Of a stretch of DNA of 16,999 bases, positions 7,613 through 14,568 are shown one piece after another. The notes below the pieces were generated by a model. That model was not told where the DNA came from, ran no database searches, and saw only the letters and a list, made by a program, of their open reading frames with translations. The DNA comes from Ectopseudomonas composti (lineage in GTDB: Bacteria; Pseudomonadota; Gammaproteobacteria; Pseudomonadales; Pseudomonadaceae): the NCBI GenBank assembly GCA_946886245.1, contig CAMPIF010000030.1:1-16999 (forward strand). Direction: 5' to 3'. Position 1 is the first letter of the stretch. Each line of letters opens with the position of its first letter. A program made the position numbers and the translations under genes.

Positions 7613-8751
7613 GCCGCCCCTGCATCACCGGCGTCGGCGAGACGGCCTTCGGGCGGCATGAGGGCCGCGACACGCTGCAACTGATGGCCGATGCCGCGCA
7701 GCAAGCACTGGACGATGCTGGCATCGCGCACGGAGAGATCGACGGCGTGCTGTGCGGCTACGCAACCACGCTGCCGCACTTGATGCTCTCGACGCTGTTC
7801 TGCGAGCGCTTCGGCCTGCGTCCGGCCTATGCGCATGGCATCCAGTTGGGGGGCGCAACCGGCGCTGCGATGCTAATGCTGGCTGGCGACTTGGTGCGCA
7901 GCGGGCGCTGCCGTCGCGTGCTCGTGGTCGCGGGCGAAAACCGCCTGAGCGGCCAGACGCGCGACGGCGCTATCCAGACCCTGGCCCAGGTCGGTGATTC
8001 CACGCACGAAGTGCCCAACGGCACCTCGGTGCCGGCTTACTACGCCCTGCTGGCCTCGCGCTACATGCACGAGACAGGCACCCGCGAAGAAGACTTGGCC
8101 GAACTGGCGGTACTGATGCGCACCAATGCTTCGCGCCACCCCGGCGCACACCTGCGTACGCCAATCACAGCGGCCGAGGTGCTGGCGTCCAAGCCGGTGG
8201 CCACGCCCCTTAAGCTGCTCGACTGCTGCCCGATATCCGACGGCGCCATCGCGCTGGTAGTTGCGGCAGATGCGGCCGGTGGCCCGTGCATCACGATTCG
8301 CGGAGCCGGACAGGCACACCTGCACCAACACCTTACGGCCATGGCCAGCGTGCTCGGTTGCGGCGCCGCCGAAGCCGCGCGGCGCGCCCTCGACGAGTCA
8401 GGGCTGCGGCTGGCCGACATCGACCACCTCGGCATCTACGACTCCTTCACCATTACCCTGGCCATGCTGCTTGAAGAGATCGGCTTCGCGCCGCGCGGCG
8501 GCGCCGCCGCTCGGGTGCGCAGCGGAGACTTCGCGACCGGCGGCCCGCTACCCCTCAATACGCACGGCGGGCTGTTGTCCTTCGGTCACTGTGGCGTGGC
8601 TGGCGGTATGGCCCATGCGGTGGAAGCGGTGCGGCAACTCGGCGGCCGCGCTGGCGATCGCCAGGCCGGTCGGCCTAATCACGCGCTAGTGCATGCGGAC
8701 GGGGGCGTGATGTCCTCGCACGTATGCCTCGTCCTGTCCCGCGAGGGTTGA
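7609..8751 (+). CDS. Thiolase-like protein lacking the catalytic cysteines (Ltp/SCP-x-like, probable aldolase)
   Basis: A 380-residue thiolase-fold protein, with the family phrases DCCPISDGAIALVV (about 205-218), HLGIYDSFTITL (about 273-284) and LLSFGHCGVAGG (about 322-333, with the GH His at 327). In true thiolases a nucleophilic Cys lies near residue 82, but here the sequence reads QLGGATGAAM. The second catalytic Cys near the C-terminus (CGGG) is replaced by HADGGV. Proteins with this pattern that sit next to a DUF35 gene include the Ltp retro-aldolases, which cleave hydroxyacyl-CoA side chains of steroids with their DUF35 partner. That role is inferred here; biosynthetic thiolysis is unlikely. 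The ATG at 7609 overlaps the CaiB stop by 4 bases, with AGGAG at 7593-7597. The DUF35 gene starts 5 bases after its stop. Confidence 0.88.
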   Translation: MSRPCITGVGETAFGRHEGRDTLQLMADAAQQALDDAGIAHGEIDGVLCGYATTLPHLMLSTLFCERFGLRPAYAHGIQLGGATGAAMLMLAGDLVRSGRCRRVLVVAGENRLSGQTRDGAIQTLAQVGDSTHEVPNGTSVPAYYALLASRYMHETGTREEDLAELAVLMRTNASRHPGAHLRTPITAAEVLASKPVATPLKLLDCCPISDGAIALVVAADAAGGPCITIRGAGQAHLHQHLTAMASVLGCGAAEAARRALDESGLRLADIDHLGIYDSFTITLAMLLEEIGFAPRGGAAARVRSGDFATGGPLPLNTHGGLLSFGHCGVAGGMAHAVEAVRQLGGRAGDRQAGRPNHALVHADGGVMSSHVCLVLSREG

Positions 8752-8756
8752 GCCAC

Positions 8757-9128
8757 ATGATCCCCACCGCATCAGTCTATCTTGATGGCGTCGCCCGCGG
8801 CGTGCTGCGTTACCAGCGCTGCGCCGACTGCGGTGTTGCCCAGACGCTGCCGCGCCTGGCCTGCCAACGGTGCGGCGGGCCGCGCCTGGATTGGTATGAC
8901 GCCGTCGGCCATGGCACCGTGTACGCGTTGACCGCCGTCACCCGCGCCCCCTCCGACGCGTTCCGCGCGCTGGTGCCCTACACCCTCACGCTGGTCGACC
9001 TCGACGAGGGCGTGCGGGTCATGGCCCACGGCACGTCCGGCCTGGCCATTGGTGACCCTGTATTGGCACGTGCCGAGTGCCGGGCCGGCATCGACCTCAT
9101 CGTTTTTCACCGGAGTTACGACCCATGA
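8757..9128 (+). CDS. DUF35 Zn-ribbon/OB-fold protein, partner of the thiolase-like protein
   Basis: A 123-residue protein. A rubredoxin-like zinc ribbon is seen as C-x2-C at 22 and 25 and C-x2-C at 36 and 39, followed by an OB-fold segment (GHGTVYALTAVTRAP, about 51-65; YTLTLVDLDEGVRVMAH, about 75-91; GDPVLA). DUF35 proteins are small partners that bind thiolase-like enzymes and can form part of the acyl-CoA site, as in the Ltp2-ChsH2 aldolase complex. The ATG at 8757 fits the family N-terminus and has GAGGG upstream (8743-8747). Its stop overlaps the ATG of the MaoC gene in an ATGA. The gene order thiolase-like, DUF35, MaoC matches known side-chain degradation modules. Confidence 0.92.
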   Translation: MIPTASVYLDGVARGVLRYQRCADCGVAQTLPRLACQRCGGPRLDWYDAVGHGTVYALTAVTRAPSDAFRALVPYTLTLVDLDEGVRVMAHGTSGLAIGDPVLARAECRAGIDLIVFHRSYDP

Positions 9129-10000
9129 TCGATTACCGCAAGCTGCGCGACTGGCAGTTTCCTGTCATCGAGCACACCTACACGACAGACGACACGATGC
9201 GCTATGCGCTCGCGCTCGGCCTGGGCGATGATCCAGTCGACACGAACCAACTTCAGTTTGTAAACGACGTGCGGCCAGGCCTTCCGCTGGCCATGCCCAC
9301 GATGGCAGTGGTGCTCGGCTTTCCAGGCTCTTGGATGAACGATCCGGCCACCGGCATCGATTTCTCGAAAATCGTGCACGGCGACGAGTTGCTAGAAATC
9401 CACCGGCCGCTGCCCGCAGCTGGTACCGTACTAGCCCATCACCGCGTAGTCCGCATAGTGGACAAGGGCGCCGGGCGCGGCGCGACGATCACCTATGAAA
9501 AGAAACTGTTCGACAAGTCCGACGGGACGAAGCTGGCGACGGTGCACCACACTACGTTCGCGCGTGGTGATGGTGGCTTCTCGCTAGAGGCGGGGCTGAC
9601 CGACGAGGCACTGACCGCGCCTGCCCCGGTTCCCGCACGCACGCCCGACAGCGTCTGTGAGATTGCCACGCTGCCGCAGCAGGCGCTGCTGTACCGCCTG
9701 TGCGCGGATCGCAACCCACTGCATTCCGAGCCGTCTGTAGCAGTCGAGGCGGGCTTTGCGCGACCCATCCTGCATGGTCTGTGCAGCTATGGCATCGCCT
9801 GTCGCGCCGTGCTTGCGCATTGGGGCTGCCATGACCCACGGCGATTGAAGAGCCTGTTCGTTCGTTTCTCGGCACCAGTGTTCCCCGGCGAGACCCTTCG
9901 CTTCGAGATGCACGCGGATCGAGGTGCTATCGCTTTCAGAGCCCGGGCGATGCAGCGCGACAAGGTCGTGCTTGACTACGGTCGGGCAGAGCTTCTGTAA
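9125..10000 (+). CDS. MaoC-family double-hotdog enoyl-CoA hydratase (hydratase 2 type)
   Basis: A 291-residue protein of two hotdog halves. The N-terminal half has FVNDVRPGLPLAMPTMAVVL and a KIVHGDELLEIHRPLPAAG segment (about 82-100). The C-terminal half carries the hydratase 2 motif ADRNPLHSEP (194-203), with the catalytic Asp and His at 195 and 200, followed by AGFARPILHGL. These are the signatures of (R)-specific 2-enoyl-CoA hydratases such as the hydratase 2 domain of peroxisomal multifunctional enzyme type 2. It would add water to an enoyl-CoA, making the 3-hydroxyacyl-CoA that the thiolase-like/DUF35 pair could cleave. The ATG at 9125 overlaps the DUF35 stop and has GGAG at 9112-9115; the open frame extends upstream only through the DUF35 gene. 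It is the last gene of the operon, and no clear intrinsic terminator follows. Confidence 0.92.
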   Translation: MIDYRKLRDWQFPVIEHTYTTDDTMRYALALGLGDDPVDTNQLQFVNDVRPGLPLAMPTMAVVLGFPGSWMNDPATGIDFSKIVHGDELLEIHRPLPAAGTVLAHHRVVRIVDKGAGRGATITYEKKLFDKSDGTKLATVHHTTFARGDGGFSLEAGLTDEALTAPAPVPARTPDSVCEIATLPQQALLYRLCADRNPLHSEPSVAVEAGFARPILHGLCSYGIACRAVLAHWGCHDPRRLKSLFVRFSAPVFPGETLRFEMHADRGAIAFRARAMQRDKVVLDYGRAELL

Positions 10001-10114
10001 TCTGGGGGCGAAAAATATCGGGAAATGCGACCTGCATCTTGCCGAAAAGGCACTCCTGATCAGGGTAGACTTTTGCGCAGCGGCTAGCGTTTCACTAGCC
10101 GGTGGTACGCTCTT

Positions 10115-10300
10115 CGTAGCCACCACTGACAGCGAACACCGTTTGCCAGTGGCGACCGACTTGGTCCAGCGACGGTTCAATCCGCCGGCACCTAATCAAC
10201 TGTGGAGCAGCGACATCACGTATATCGCTACGGACGGGGGGGCTGTACCTGGCAGCGGAGCTGACGGTCTGCTTGCGCAGGCCGCCGCTCACCACGCAGG
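10115..10300 (+). mobile_element. Fragment of an IS3-family transposase (OrfB)
   Basis: A short piece of the DDE integrase-like OrfB: TTDSEHRLPVATDLVQRRFN, then PPAPNQLWSSDITYIATDGG, which contains the first catalytic Asp (SDITYI). A run of seven G (10236-10242) lies at a frameshift. In the next frame the sequence goes on as LYLAAELTV, where the family has GWLYLA, so about two bases including the Trp codon are lost. Neither the upstream OrfA and helical part nor the second Asp and Glu are present, and no terminal inverted repeat was found. The rest of the gap 10001-10308 holds a 7-bp inverted repeat (10081-10087 with 10095-10101, 7-base loop) without a T-tract. The relic separates the 3' ends of two converging operons and probably marks an old rearrangement. 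Confidence 0.78.
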
Positions 10301-10308
10301 GCCGCATC

Positions 10309-11631
10309 TCACGCGGAAGCGATCGGCATGTCGTTCTTCGAGTACAGCTTGTAGTACTTGGCATCTGGCGGAATGGGCGGTAGGGCGGCGTCCCAGGCAT
10401 GCCAAGCCTTGCGGAGTTCCGTGAGTTGCTCAGGAAGGCGATGGGCCAGATTGGCACGCTCCCGTTCATCGGCACGAAGGTCAAACACGTACTCGATGCC
10501 ATCCACGTGCAAGTACTTCCAGTCCCCCCGCACAAGCGCGCGTTGCTCGCGGTACTTCATGCGCCAGCACAGGTCTCCTGGCCTGCGCCACTGAGGATCC
10601 GTAAAAGTCGGAGTCAGGTCGATGCCGTCCAGTGGATGGTGGGGGTCGGCAGTCACCCCCGCGGCGGCCAGCATCGTTGCCATCCAGTCCATCGTCATGT
10701 TGGGCGTATGGCTCACAGCGCCTGCTGGAATGCGCGCTGGCCAATGTGCGAGCAATGGAACCCGAATACCCCCTTCCAATAAATCCATCTTTTGGCCCAC
10801 GAACGGCCAGTTGTTTGAAAAGCGCTCACCGCCGTTGTCGCTGGTGAAAACGACAAGCGTGTTCTCGCTCAGGCCCTTCTTCTCCAGTGCATCCAGCACC
10901 CAACCGATGCCTTCATCCATGTGGTGAATCATGCGCTGATAGGTGGCGATCGACCCCCCGTCGAGGTGTTCCCCTCTGCTTCGGGTATGGGTGGACCCGG
11001 CGGCGTCTTCACGGGTCAGCCAAGGCCAGTGTGGCGCGCTGTAGTGCAGGCTCAGCAAGAAGGGCTTTGACGCATCCTGTCGTTCCACGAACTCCACCGC
11101 ACGCCGGCTGAGCAGATCCGTCAGATAGCCGTCCTCCTGGACGGCTGATTCGTTGTTCCACAGATCAGCATTGCCGCGGGGGTCTGTGTGGGCAAAGTAG
11201 TCGGCACCACCGGCATGAAAACCATAGAACTCGTCGTATCCCGACTGACGCGGGCCGAAGTGCGGCGGATAGCCGAGGTGCCACTTCCCGACCAGGGCTG
11301 TTGCGTATCCGGCGTTGCGAAGCAACGAAGGGAGTGTCGGATGGGCCGGCGGCAGACCCAGCACCTTGTCGCCGTGCGCCTTTGCCAGCGGCTCTTCCGC
11401 GCCCCCACGCAATCGATATTGCCAGCGGCCCGTGATCAAGGCAAAACGCGTAGGTGAACACACCGCAGAGTTGGCGTAGCCGCGGGTGAATCGCATACCC
11501 CTGCTGGCAAGACGATCCAGGTTGGGCGACACGTCGATCGGCAGGTTGGATGCGTCACGCGCGCCAGTGCACCCGAGATCTGCATATCCGAGGTCGTCCG
11601 CGAGAATGAAAACGAAATTGGTGTGAGTCAT
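10309..11631 (-). CDS. Sulfatase, formylglycine-dependent (arylsulfatase-like)
   Basis: A 440-residue type I sulfatase. Metal-binding residues DD at 12-13 (FILADDLGYADLG) are followed by CSPTR at 58-62, which fits the C-x-P-x-R signature whose Cys becomes formylglycine, then GYATALVGKWHLG (K116, H118) and TSDNGG (D265, N266). It should cleave sulfate esters of a small organic substrate. There is no signal peptide at the chosen ATG, so a cytoplasmic enzyme is inferred. This start places THTNFVFILADD where related sulfatases begin; an in-frame GTG at 11676 overlaps the preceding stop in a GTGA and would add 15 residues, a possible alternative. No formylglycine-generating enzyme is in the window. 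It is the last gene of the minus operon, converging on the + operon. Confidence 0.92.
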   Translation of the reverse strand: MTHTNFVFILADDLGYADLGCTGARDASNLPIDVSPNLDRLASRGMRFTRGYANSAVCSPTRFALITGRWQYRLRGGAEEPLAKAHGDKVLGLPPAHPTLPSLLRNAGYATALVGKWHLGYPPHFGPRQSGYDEFYGFHAGGADYFAHTDPRGNADLWNNESAVQEDGYLTDLLSRRAVEFVERQDASKPFLLSLHYSAPHWPWLTREDAAGSTHTRSRGEHLDGGSIATYQRMIHHMDEGIGWVLDALEKKGLSENTLVVFTSDNGGERFSNNWPFVGQKMDLLEGGIRVPLLAHWPARIPAGAVSHTPNMTMDWMATMLAAAGVTADPHHPLDGIDLTPTFTDPQWRRPGDLCWRMKYREQRALVRGDWKYLHVDGIEYVFDLRADERERANLAHRLPEQLTELRKAWHAWDAALPPIPPDAKYYKLYSKNDMPIASA

Positions 11632-11672
11632 GGCATGAGTCCATCTTCGAAGGTGCTGCGTTGGACGAATCT

Positions 11673-12581
11673 TCACGGGCTGCTCTGCGCGAGCGATGTG
11701 CGCATGGCTTGCACAAACCTGCGGTACGGCTCCGGATCAGTAGGGGCTGGATGGAATACCGGCGACGGCGCCAGCAGGAGTTCCTTGGCGGCCTCGTCGA
11801 GAATGAAGCCGCCCATGCTTGCCCACCAGTGATTGAGCGCCGGGCCCAAGTGATCGAGCATGTGACGCATACCGCCTGTACCACCACCGATGGCGCTCAA
11901 AGCGAAAGGGCCCGCTTCTGCCCAGCGCAGGCCTAGCCCATGCGTCACCGCCACGTCGATCTCATCGCGGGTGACCACACCGTCGGCGACCAACTGGAAC
12001 GCCTCACGCAGCAACGCAGCCTGCAGTCGGTTCATCACGTGTCCGGGCCGCTCCTTGCGCGGCACGATGACGACCATGCCCACGGATTCGTAGAAGCGTC
12101 GGGCACGCCCGAGATCTTCATCGCCAGTCGCCGGACCAGGCACCAGTTCAAGTGTCGGAATCAGGTGCGGAGGATTCAGCGGATGACCCACCATCACGCG
12201 CGACGGGTGCCTGTGCGTCAGCGTCTGCAGCTGTGAAGGCATCAGTCCTGAAGAGCTCGAGGCGATGGGCGTGGTGGCCGGGCAGCGTTGATCGATCTCG
12301 GCAAGCAGCGGCTGCTTCAGGTCCAGGCGTTCGGGACCGTTCTCCTGAACGAATTCCACATCTTCCAACGCGGCGCTGAGGGACGACACGCAGCGAAGCC
12401 GCTGTCGCCACCCGCCGACCGCAGGTTCGGTCAGCCAACCGGCCAAGGCACCGTGAAGCCGGGCTTCTGCGTCGGGAGAAGGGTCGTACGCCAACACCGA
12501 GTACCCACTGCGAAGGAAGCGGGCGCACCAGCTCGCACCGATGAGGCCAGTCCCGACGACCGCAACGTTTCGCGCCGTCAC
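11673..12581 (-). CDS. 3-hydroxyacyl-CoA dehydrogenase family, L-carnitine dehydrogenase-like
   Basis: A 302-residue NAD-dependent dehydrogenase. The dinucleotide-binding motif GTGLIG is at 10-15, and an acidic Asp at 33 (AYDPSP) ends the second strand, favouring NAD. Catalytic-region motifs are SSSSGL (108-112), VGHPLNPPH (131-139, His 133 in the active-site position), TLELVPG and RPGHVMNRLQ (N184). The C-terminal helical domain has DEIDVAVTHGLGLRWAEAGPF. The length and these motifs fit carnitine dehydrogenases, which oxidise a free 3-hydroxy acid to the 3-keto acid, better than fatty-acid HADHs. It starts at a GTG that overlaps the BKACE stop by 4 bases (GTGA), with GGTGGAG just upstream. 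It probably makes the beta-keto acid for the BKACE; the real substrate is unknown. Confidence 0.92.
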   Translation of the reverse strand: MTARNVAVVGTGLIGASWCARFLRSGYSVLAYDPSPDAEARLHGALAGWLTEPAVGGWRQRLRCVSSLSAALEDVEFVQENGPERLDLKQPLLAEIDQRCPATTPIASSSSGLMPSQLQTLTHRHPSRVMVGHPLNPPHLIPTLELVPGPATGDEDLGRARRFYESVGMVVIVPRKERPGHVMNRLQAALLREAFQLVADGVVTRDEIDVAVTHGLGLRWAEAGPFALSAIGGGTGGMRHMLDHLGPALNHWWASMGGFILDEAAKELLLAPSPVFHPAPTDPEPYRRFVQAMRTSLAQSSP

Positions 12582-13543
12582 GCGGAAGCTCCACCAAGCC
12601 GCACACTGTCACGCCCTTTCAATCCAAGGCGCGCGCGCACTTCCTGTGGTGTGGCAATACGAAGGCCGAGCGACTCGAGCACGCTCCTCATGTGCATCAC
12701 CTGCTCAGCGTTGCTGCGCGCAAGCTGGCGCGTTCCGCCCAACGTTAGGCTGTCCTCCAGACCTACCCGCACGTTGCCGCCCAGCAGTGCGTTGTGAACG
12801 CCCATGGGCAGCTGATGGCGCCCCACCGCAAGGATGGACCATTCGAACTCGCTGCCGAACAGCCGTTCGGCGGTCCGCAACATGTGCAGCAGGTTGTCGA
12901 GCTCTGCGCCCACGCCGCCCAGGATACCGACGATCAGTTGAATGAACAGTGGCCCACGATACAGGCCCTTGTCGAGAACATGCGCCAGGTTGTACAGCTG
13001 CCCTACGTCGTAGCATTCGAACTCGAACATCACGCCGTTATCCCGGTGGAGGGCGCACATGATCGTTTCGATGTCTTTGAAGGTATTTTTGAAGACGCCG
13101 TCGTAGGTGCCTTCCAGATACGGGCGCTCCCATTCGAACCGCCAGTCACGGATCTTCGCCGCGGCGGCGAAGAAGCCGTTGTTGATGGAGCCCATGTTCA
13201 GTGAGGTCATCTCAGGACACACTGCCAGTGGCGCGGCTAATCGGTCGTCCAGCGTCATGCCCGGGCCACCGCCTGTGGTGATGTTGATCACTGCGTCTGT
13301 CTGCTCGTGGATTCGGGGCAGAAACTGCATGAAAACTGCCGGATCGGCCGTTGGCCGACCGTCCACCGGGTCGCGCGCGTGGAGGTGGATGATGGATGCG
13401 CCGGCCTTCCACGCATCGATCGCCTCCTGGGCGATGTGCGCGGGCGTGATAGGCAGGTGGGGGGACTGACTCGGTACGTGGATTGAGCCCGTAATGGCGC
13501 AGGTAAGGATCACGCTGCGCTCGAGGTGGTGGTTGGTGGCCAT
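12578..13543 (-). CDS. Beta-keto acid cleavage enzyme (BKACE, DUF849 family)
   Basis: A 321-residue TIM-barrel metalloenzyme. It has the family opening VILTCAITGSIHVPSQSPHL, then IIHLHARDP (His 53 and 55 as zinc ligands), INITTGG (about 86-92), SLNMGSIN (114-121) and NVRVGLEDSL (E263 at the third-ligand position). Known members condense a beta-keto acid with acetyl-CoA and release a CoA ester plus a shortened acid, for example in lysine fermentation (Kce) and carnitine catabolism. The next gene encodes a carnitine-dehydrogenase-like enzyme with overlapping stop and start, as in known carnitine operons. The accessory genes (esterase, sulfatase) are not typical of carnitine operons, so the substrate may differ. 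The ATG at 13543 has AGGAGA at good spacing. Confidence 0.95.
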   Translation of the reverse strand: MATNHHLERSVILTCAITGSIHVPSQSPHLPITPAHIAQEAIDAWKAGASIIHLHARDPVDGRPTADPAVFMQFLPRIHEQTDAVINITTGGGPGMTLDDRLAAPLAVCPEMTSLNMGSINNGFFAAAAKIRDWRFEWERPYLEGTYDGVFKNTFKDIETIMCALHRDNGVMFEFECYDVGQLYNLAHVLDKGLYRGPLFIQLIVGILGGVGAELDNLLHMLRTAERLFGSEFEWSILAVGRHQLPMGVHNALLGGNVRVGLEDSLTLGGTRQLARSNAEQVMHMRSVLESLGLRIATPQEVRARLGLKGRDSVRLGGASA

Positions 13544-13608
13544 GGCCGATATCTCCTGTCGTTAGCTGCGCTCTGCATGAGCGCGAATCTCGGGTCGATG
13601 GGGGGGTG

Positions 13609-14526
13609 TCATTGCGCTTTGAGGTATGTACAGACGCTCTGCAAGGCGGCGGCGGCTGTCGGGTGCAGCGTCGCTTGCGAGAGGCAGCTGTGGATCATTC
13701 CGGCCATCTCACGGTAGACCACCGGAACGCCAGCGTCGCGCAGGCGCTCGGCATAGGCGTGGCCCTCGTCGCGCAGCGGATCACATTCCGCCGTCACGAT
13801 GAGGGCCGGTGGCAGGCTCCGTAGATCGGCCGCCGCCAGCGGAAACGCCCCGTCTTGCGCCGCACCGTCCAGGTACTGGTCGATGAACCAGCGCATCGCA
13901 TCCCGGGTGAGGAAGTGGTCCTCCGCGAACGCCAGGTACGACGGCGTCGGCGGCTCGTAGTGCGCCGTGACCGGATAAAAGAGCACTTGGCCCCGGATGT
14001 TGGGAGCGCCGGCTGCACGTGCCTGTAGGCACACCATGGCCGCCAAATTGCCGCCGGCGCTGTCACCGCACACGGAGACTCGTTGGGCGTCGCCATGCAG
14101 CGCCGCGGCGTTTGCATGCACCCACCGGGTGGCCAGCAAGGCATCGTCCAGCGCCGCCGGGTAGGGATTTTCGGGCGCCAGCCGGTAGTCGACGGCCACC
14201 ACTAGGCTGTCGGTGCCGCAGCAAAGCCGACGGCACAGTGTGTCATGTGAATCCAGGTCACCCAGAACGAATCCGCCTCCGTGGAAGAAGACGATCACTG
14301 GGTGCGGCGCACTGGCATCAGGCCAGTACAGCCGCACTGGCAGCGTCCCTGCAGGTGATGTGATCCCGCGATCTTCGACGCACCCCACGGCCAACGGCGG
14401 CGTATCGAGAGGCCGCATTGAACGCAGGAGCTGCCGAGCGGCTGCGGCGCCCAGTGCGTGCGGCTGCGGCATGCTAGCTGCCTTCAACGCAGCGAGCTGT
14501 GCCTGGATGGATGGGTCCACTGCCAT
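13609..14526 (-). CDS. Alpha/beta hydrolase, hormone-sensitive-lipase (HSL) family esterase
   Basis: A 305-residue carboxylesterase of the HSL/acetyl-esterase group. The oxyanion-hole HGGGF motif is at 82-86, the nucleophile elbow GDSAG at 154-158 (S156), the acid in AECDPLRDEG (D249) and the His in GMIHSC (H279). YRLAPENPYPAALDD (114-128) is a family hallmark. It likely cleaves a short-chain ester or lactone. No signal peptide is seen. The ATG at 14526 lies 42 bases after the TctC stop, and the BKACE gene begins 65 bases beyond its stop. That small gap contains a 6-bp inverted repeat (13568-13573 with 13579-13584). It probably opens the substrate before oxidation by the dehydrogenase. Confidence 0.94.
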   Translation of the reverse strand: MAVDPSIQAQLAALKAASMPQPHALGAAAARQLLRSMRPLDTPPLAVGCVEDRGITSPAGTLPVRLYWPDASAPHPVIVFFHGGGFVLGDLDSHDTLCRRLCCGTDSLVVAVDYRLAPENPYPAALDDALLATRWVHANAAALHGDAQRVSVCGDSAGGNLAAMVCLQARAAGAPNIRGQVLFYPVTAHYEPPTPSYLAFAEDHFLTRDAMRWFIDQYLDGAAQDGAFPLAAADLRSLPPALIVTAECDPLRDEGHAYAERLRDAGVPVVYREMAGMIHSCLSQATLHPTAAAALQSVCTYLKAQ

Positions 14527-14568
14527 GACTTGCGAACTCGTGTCGTCAATGTTGCTTCCACCGGAGCA

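Noticed and set aside
11632..11676. Longer sulfatase start at the GTG at 11676
   Set aside because: It makes a GTGA overlap with the preceding gene, but the 15 extra residues are not like sulfatase N-termini; kept only as an alternative.
13568..13584. 6-bp inverted repeat between the esterase and BKACE genes
   Set aside because: No T-tract, and short enough to occur by chance in GC-rich DNA; not called a terminator.
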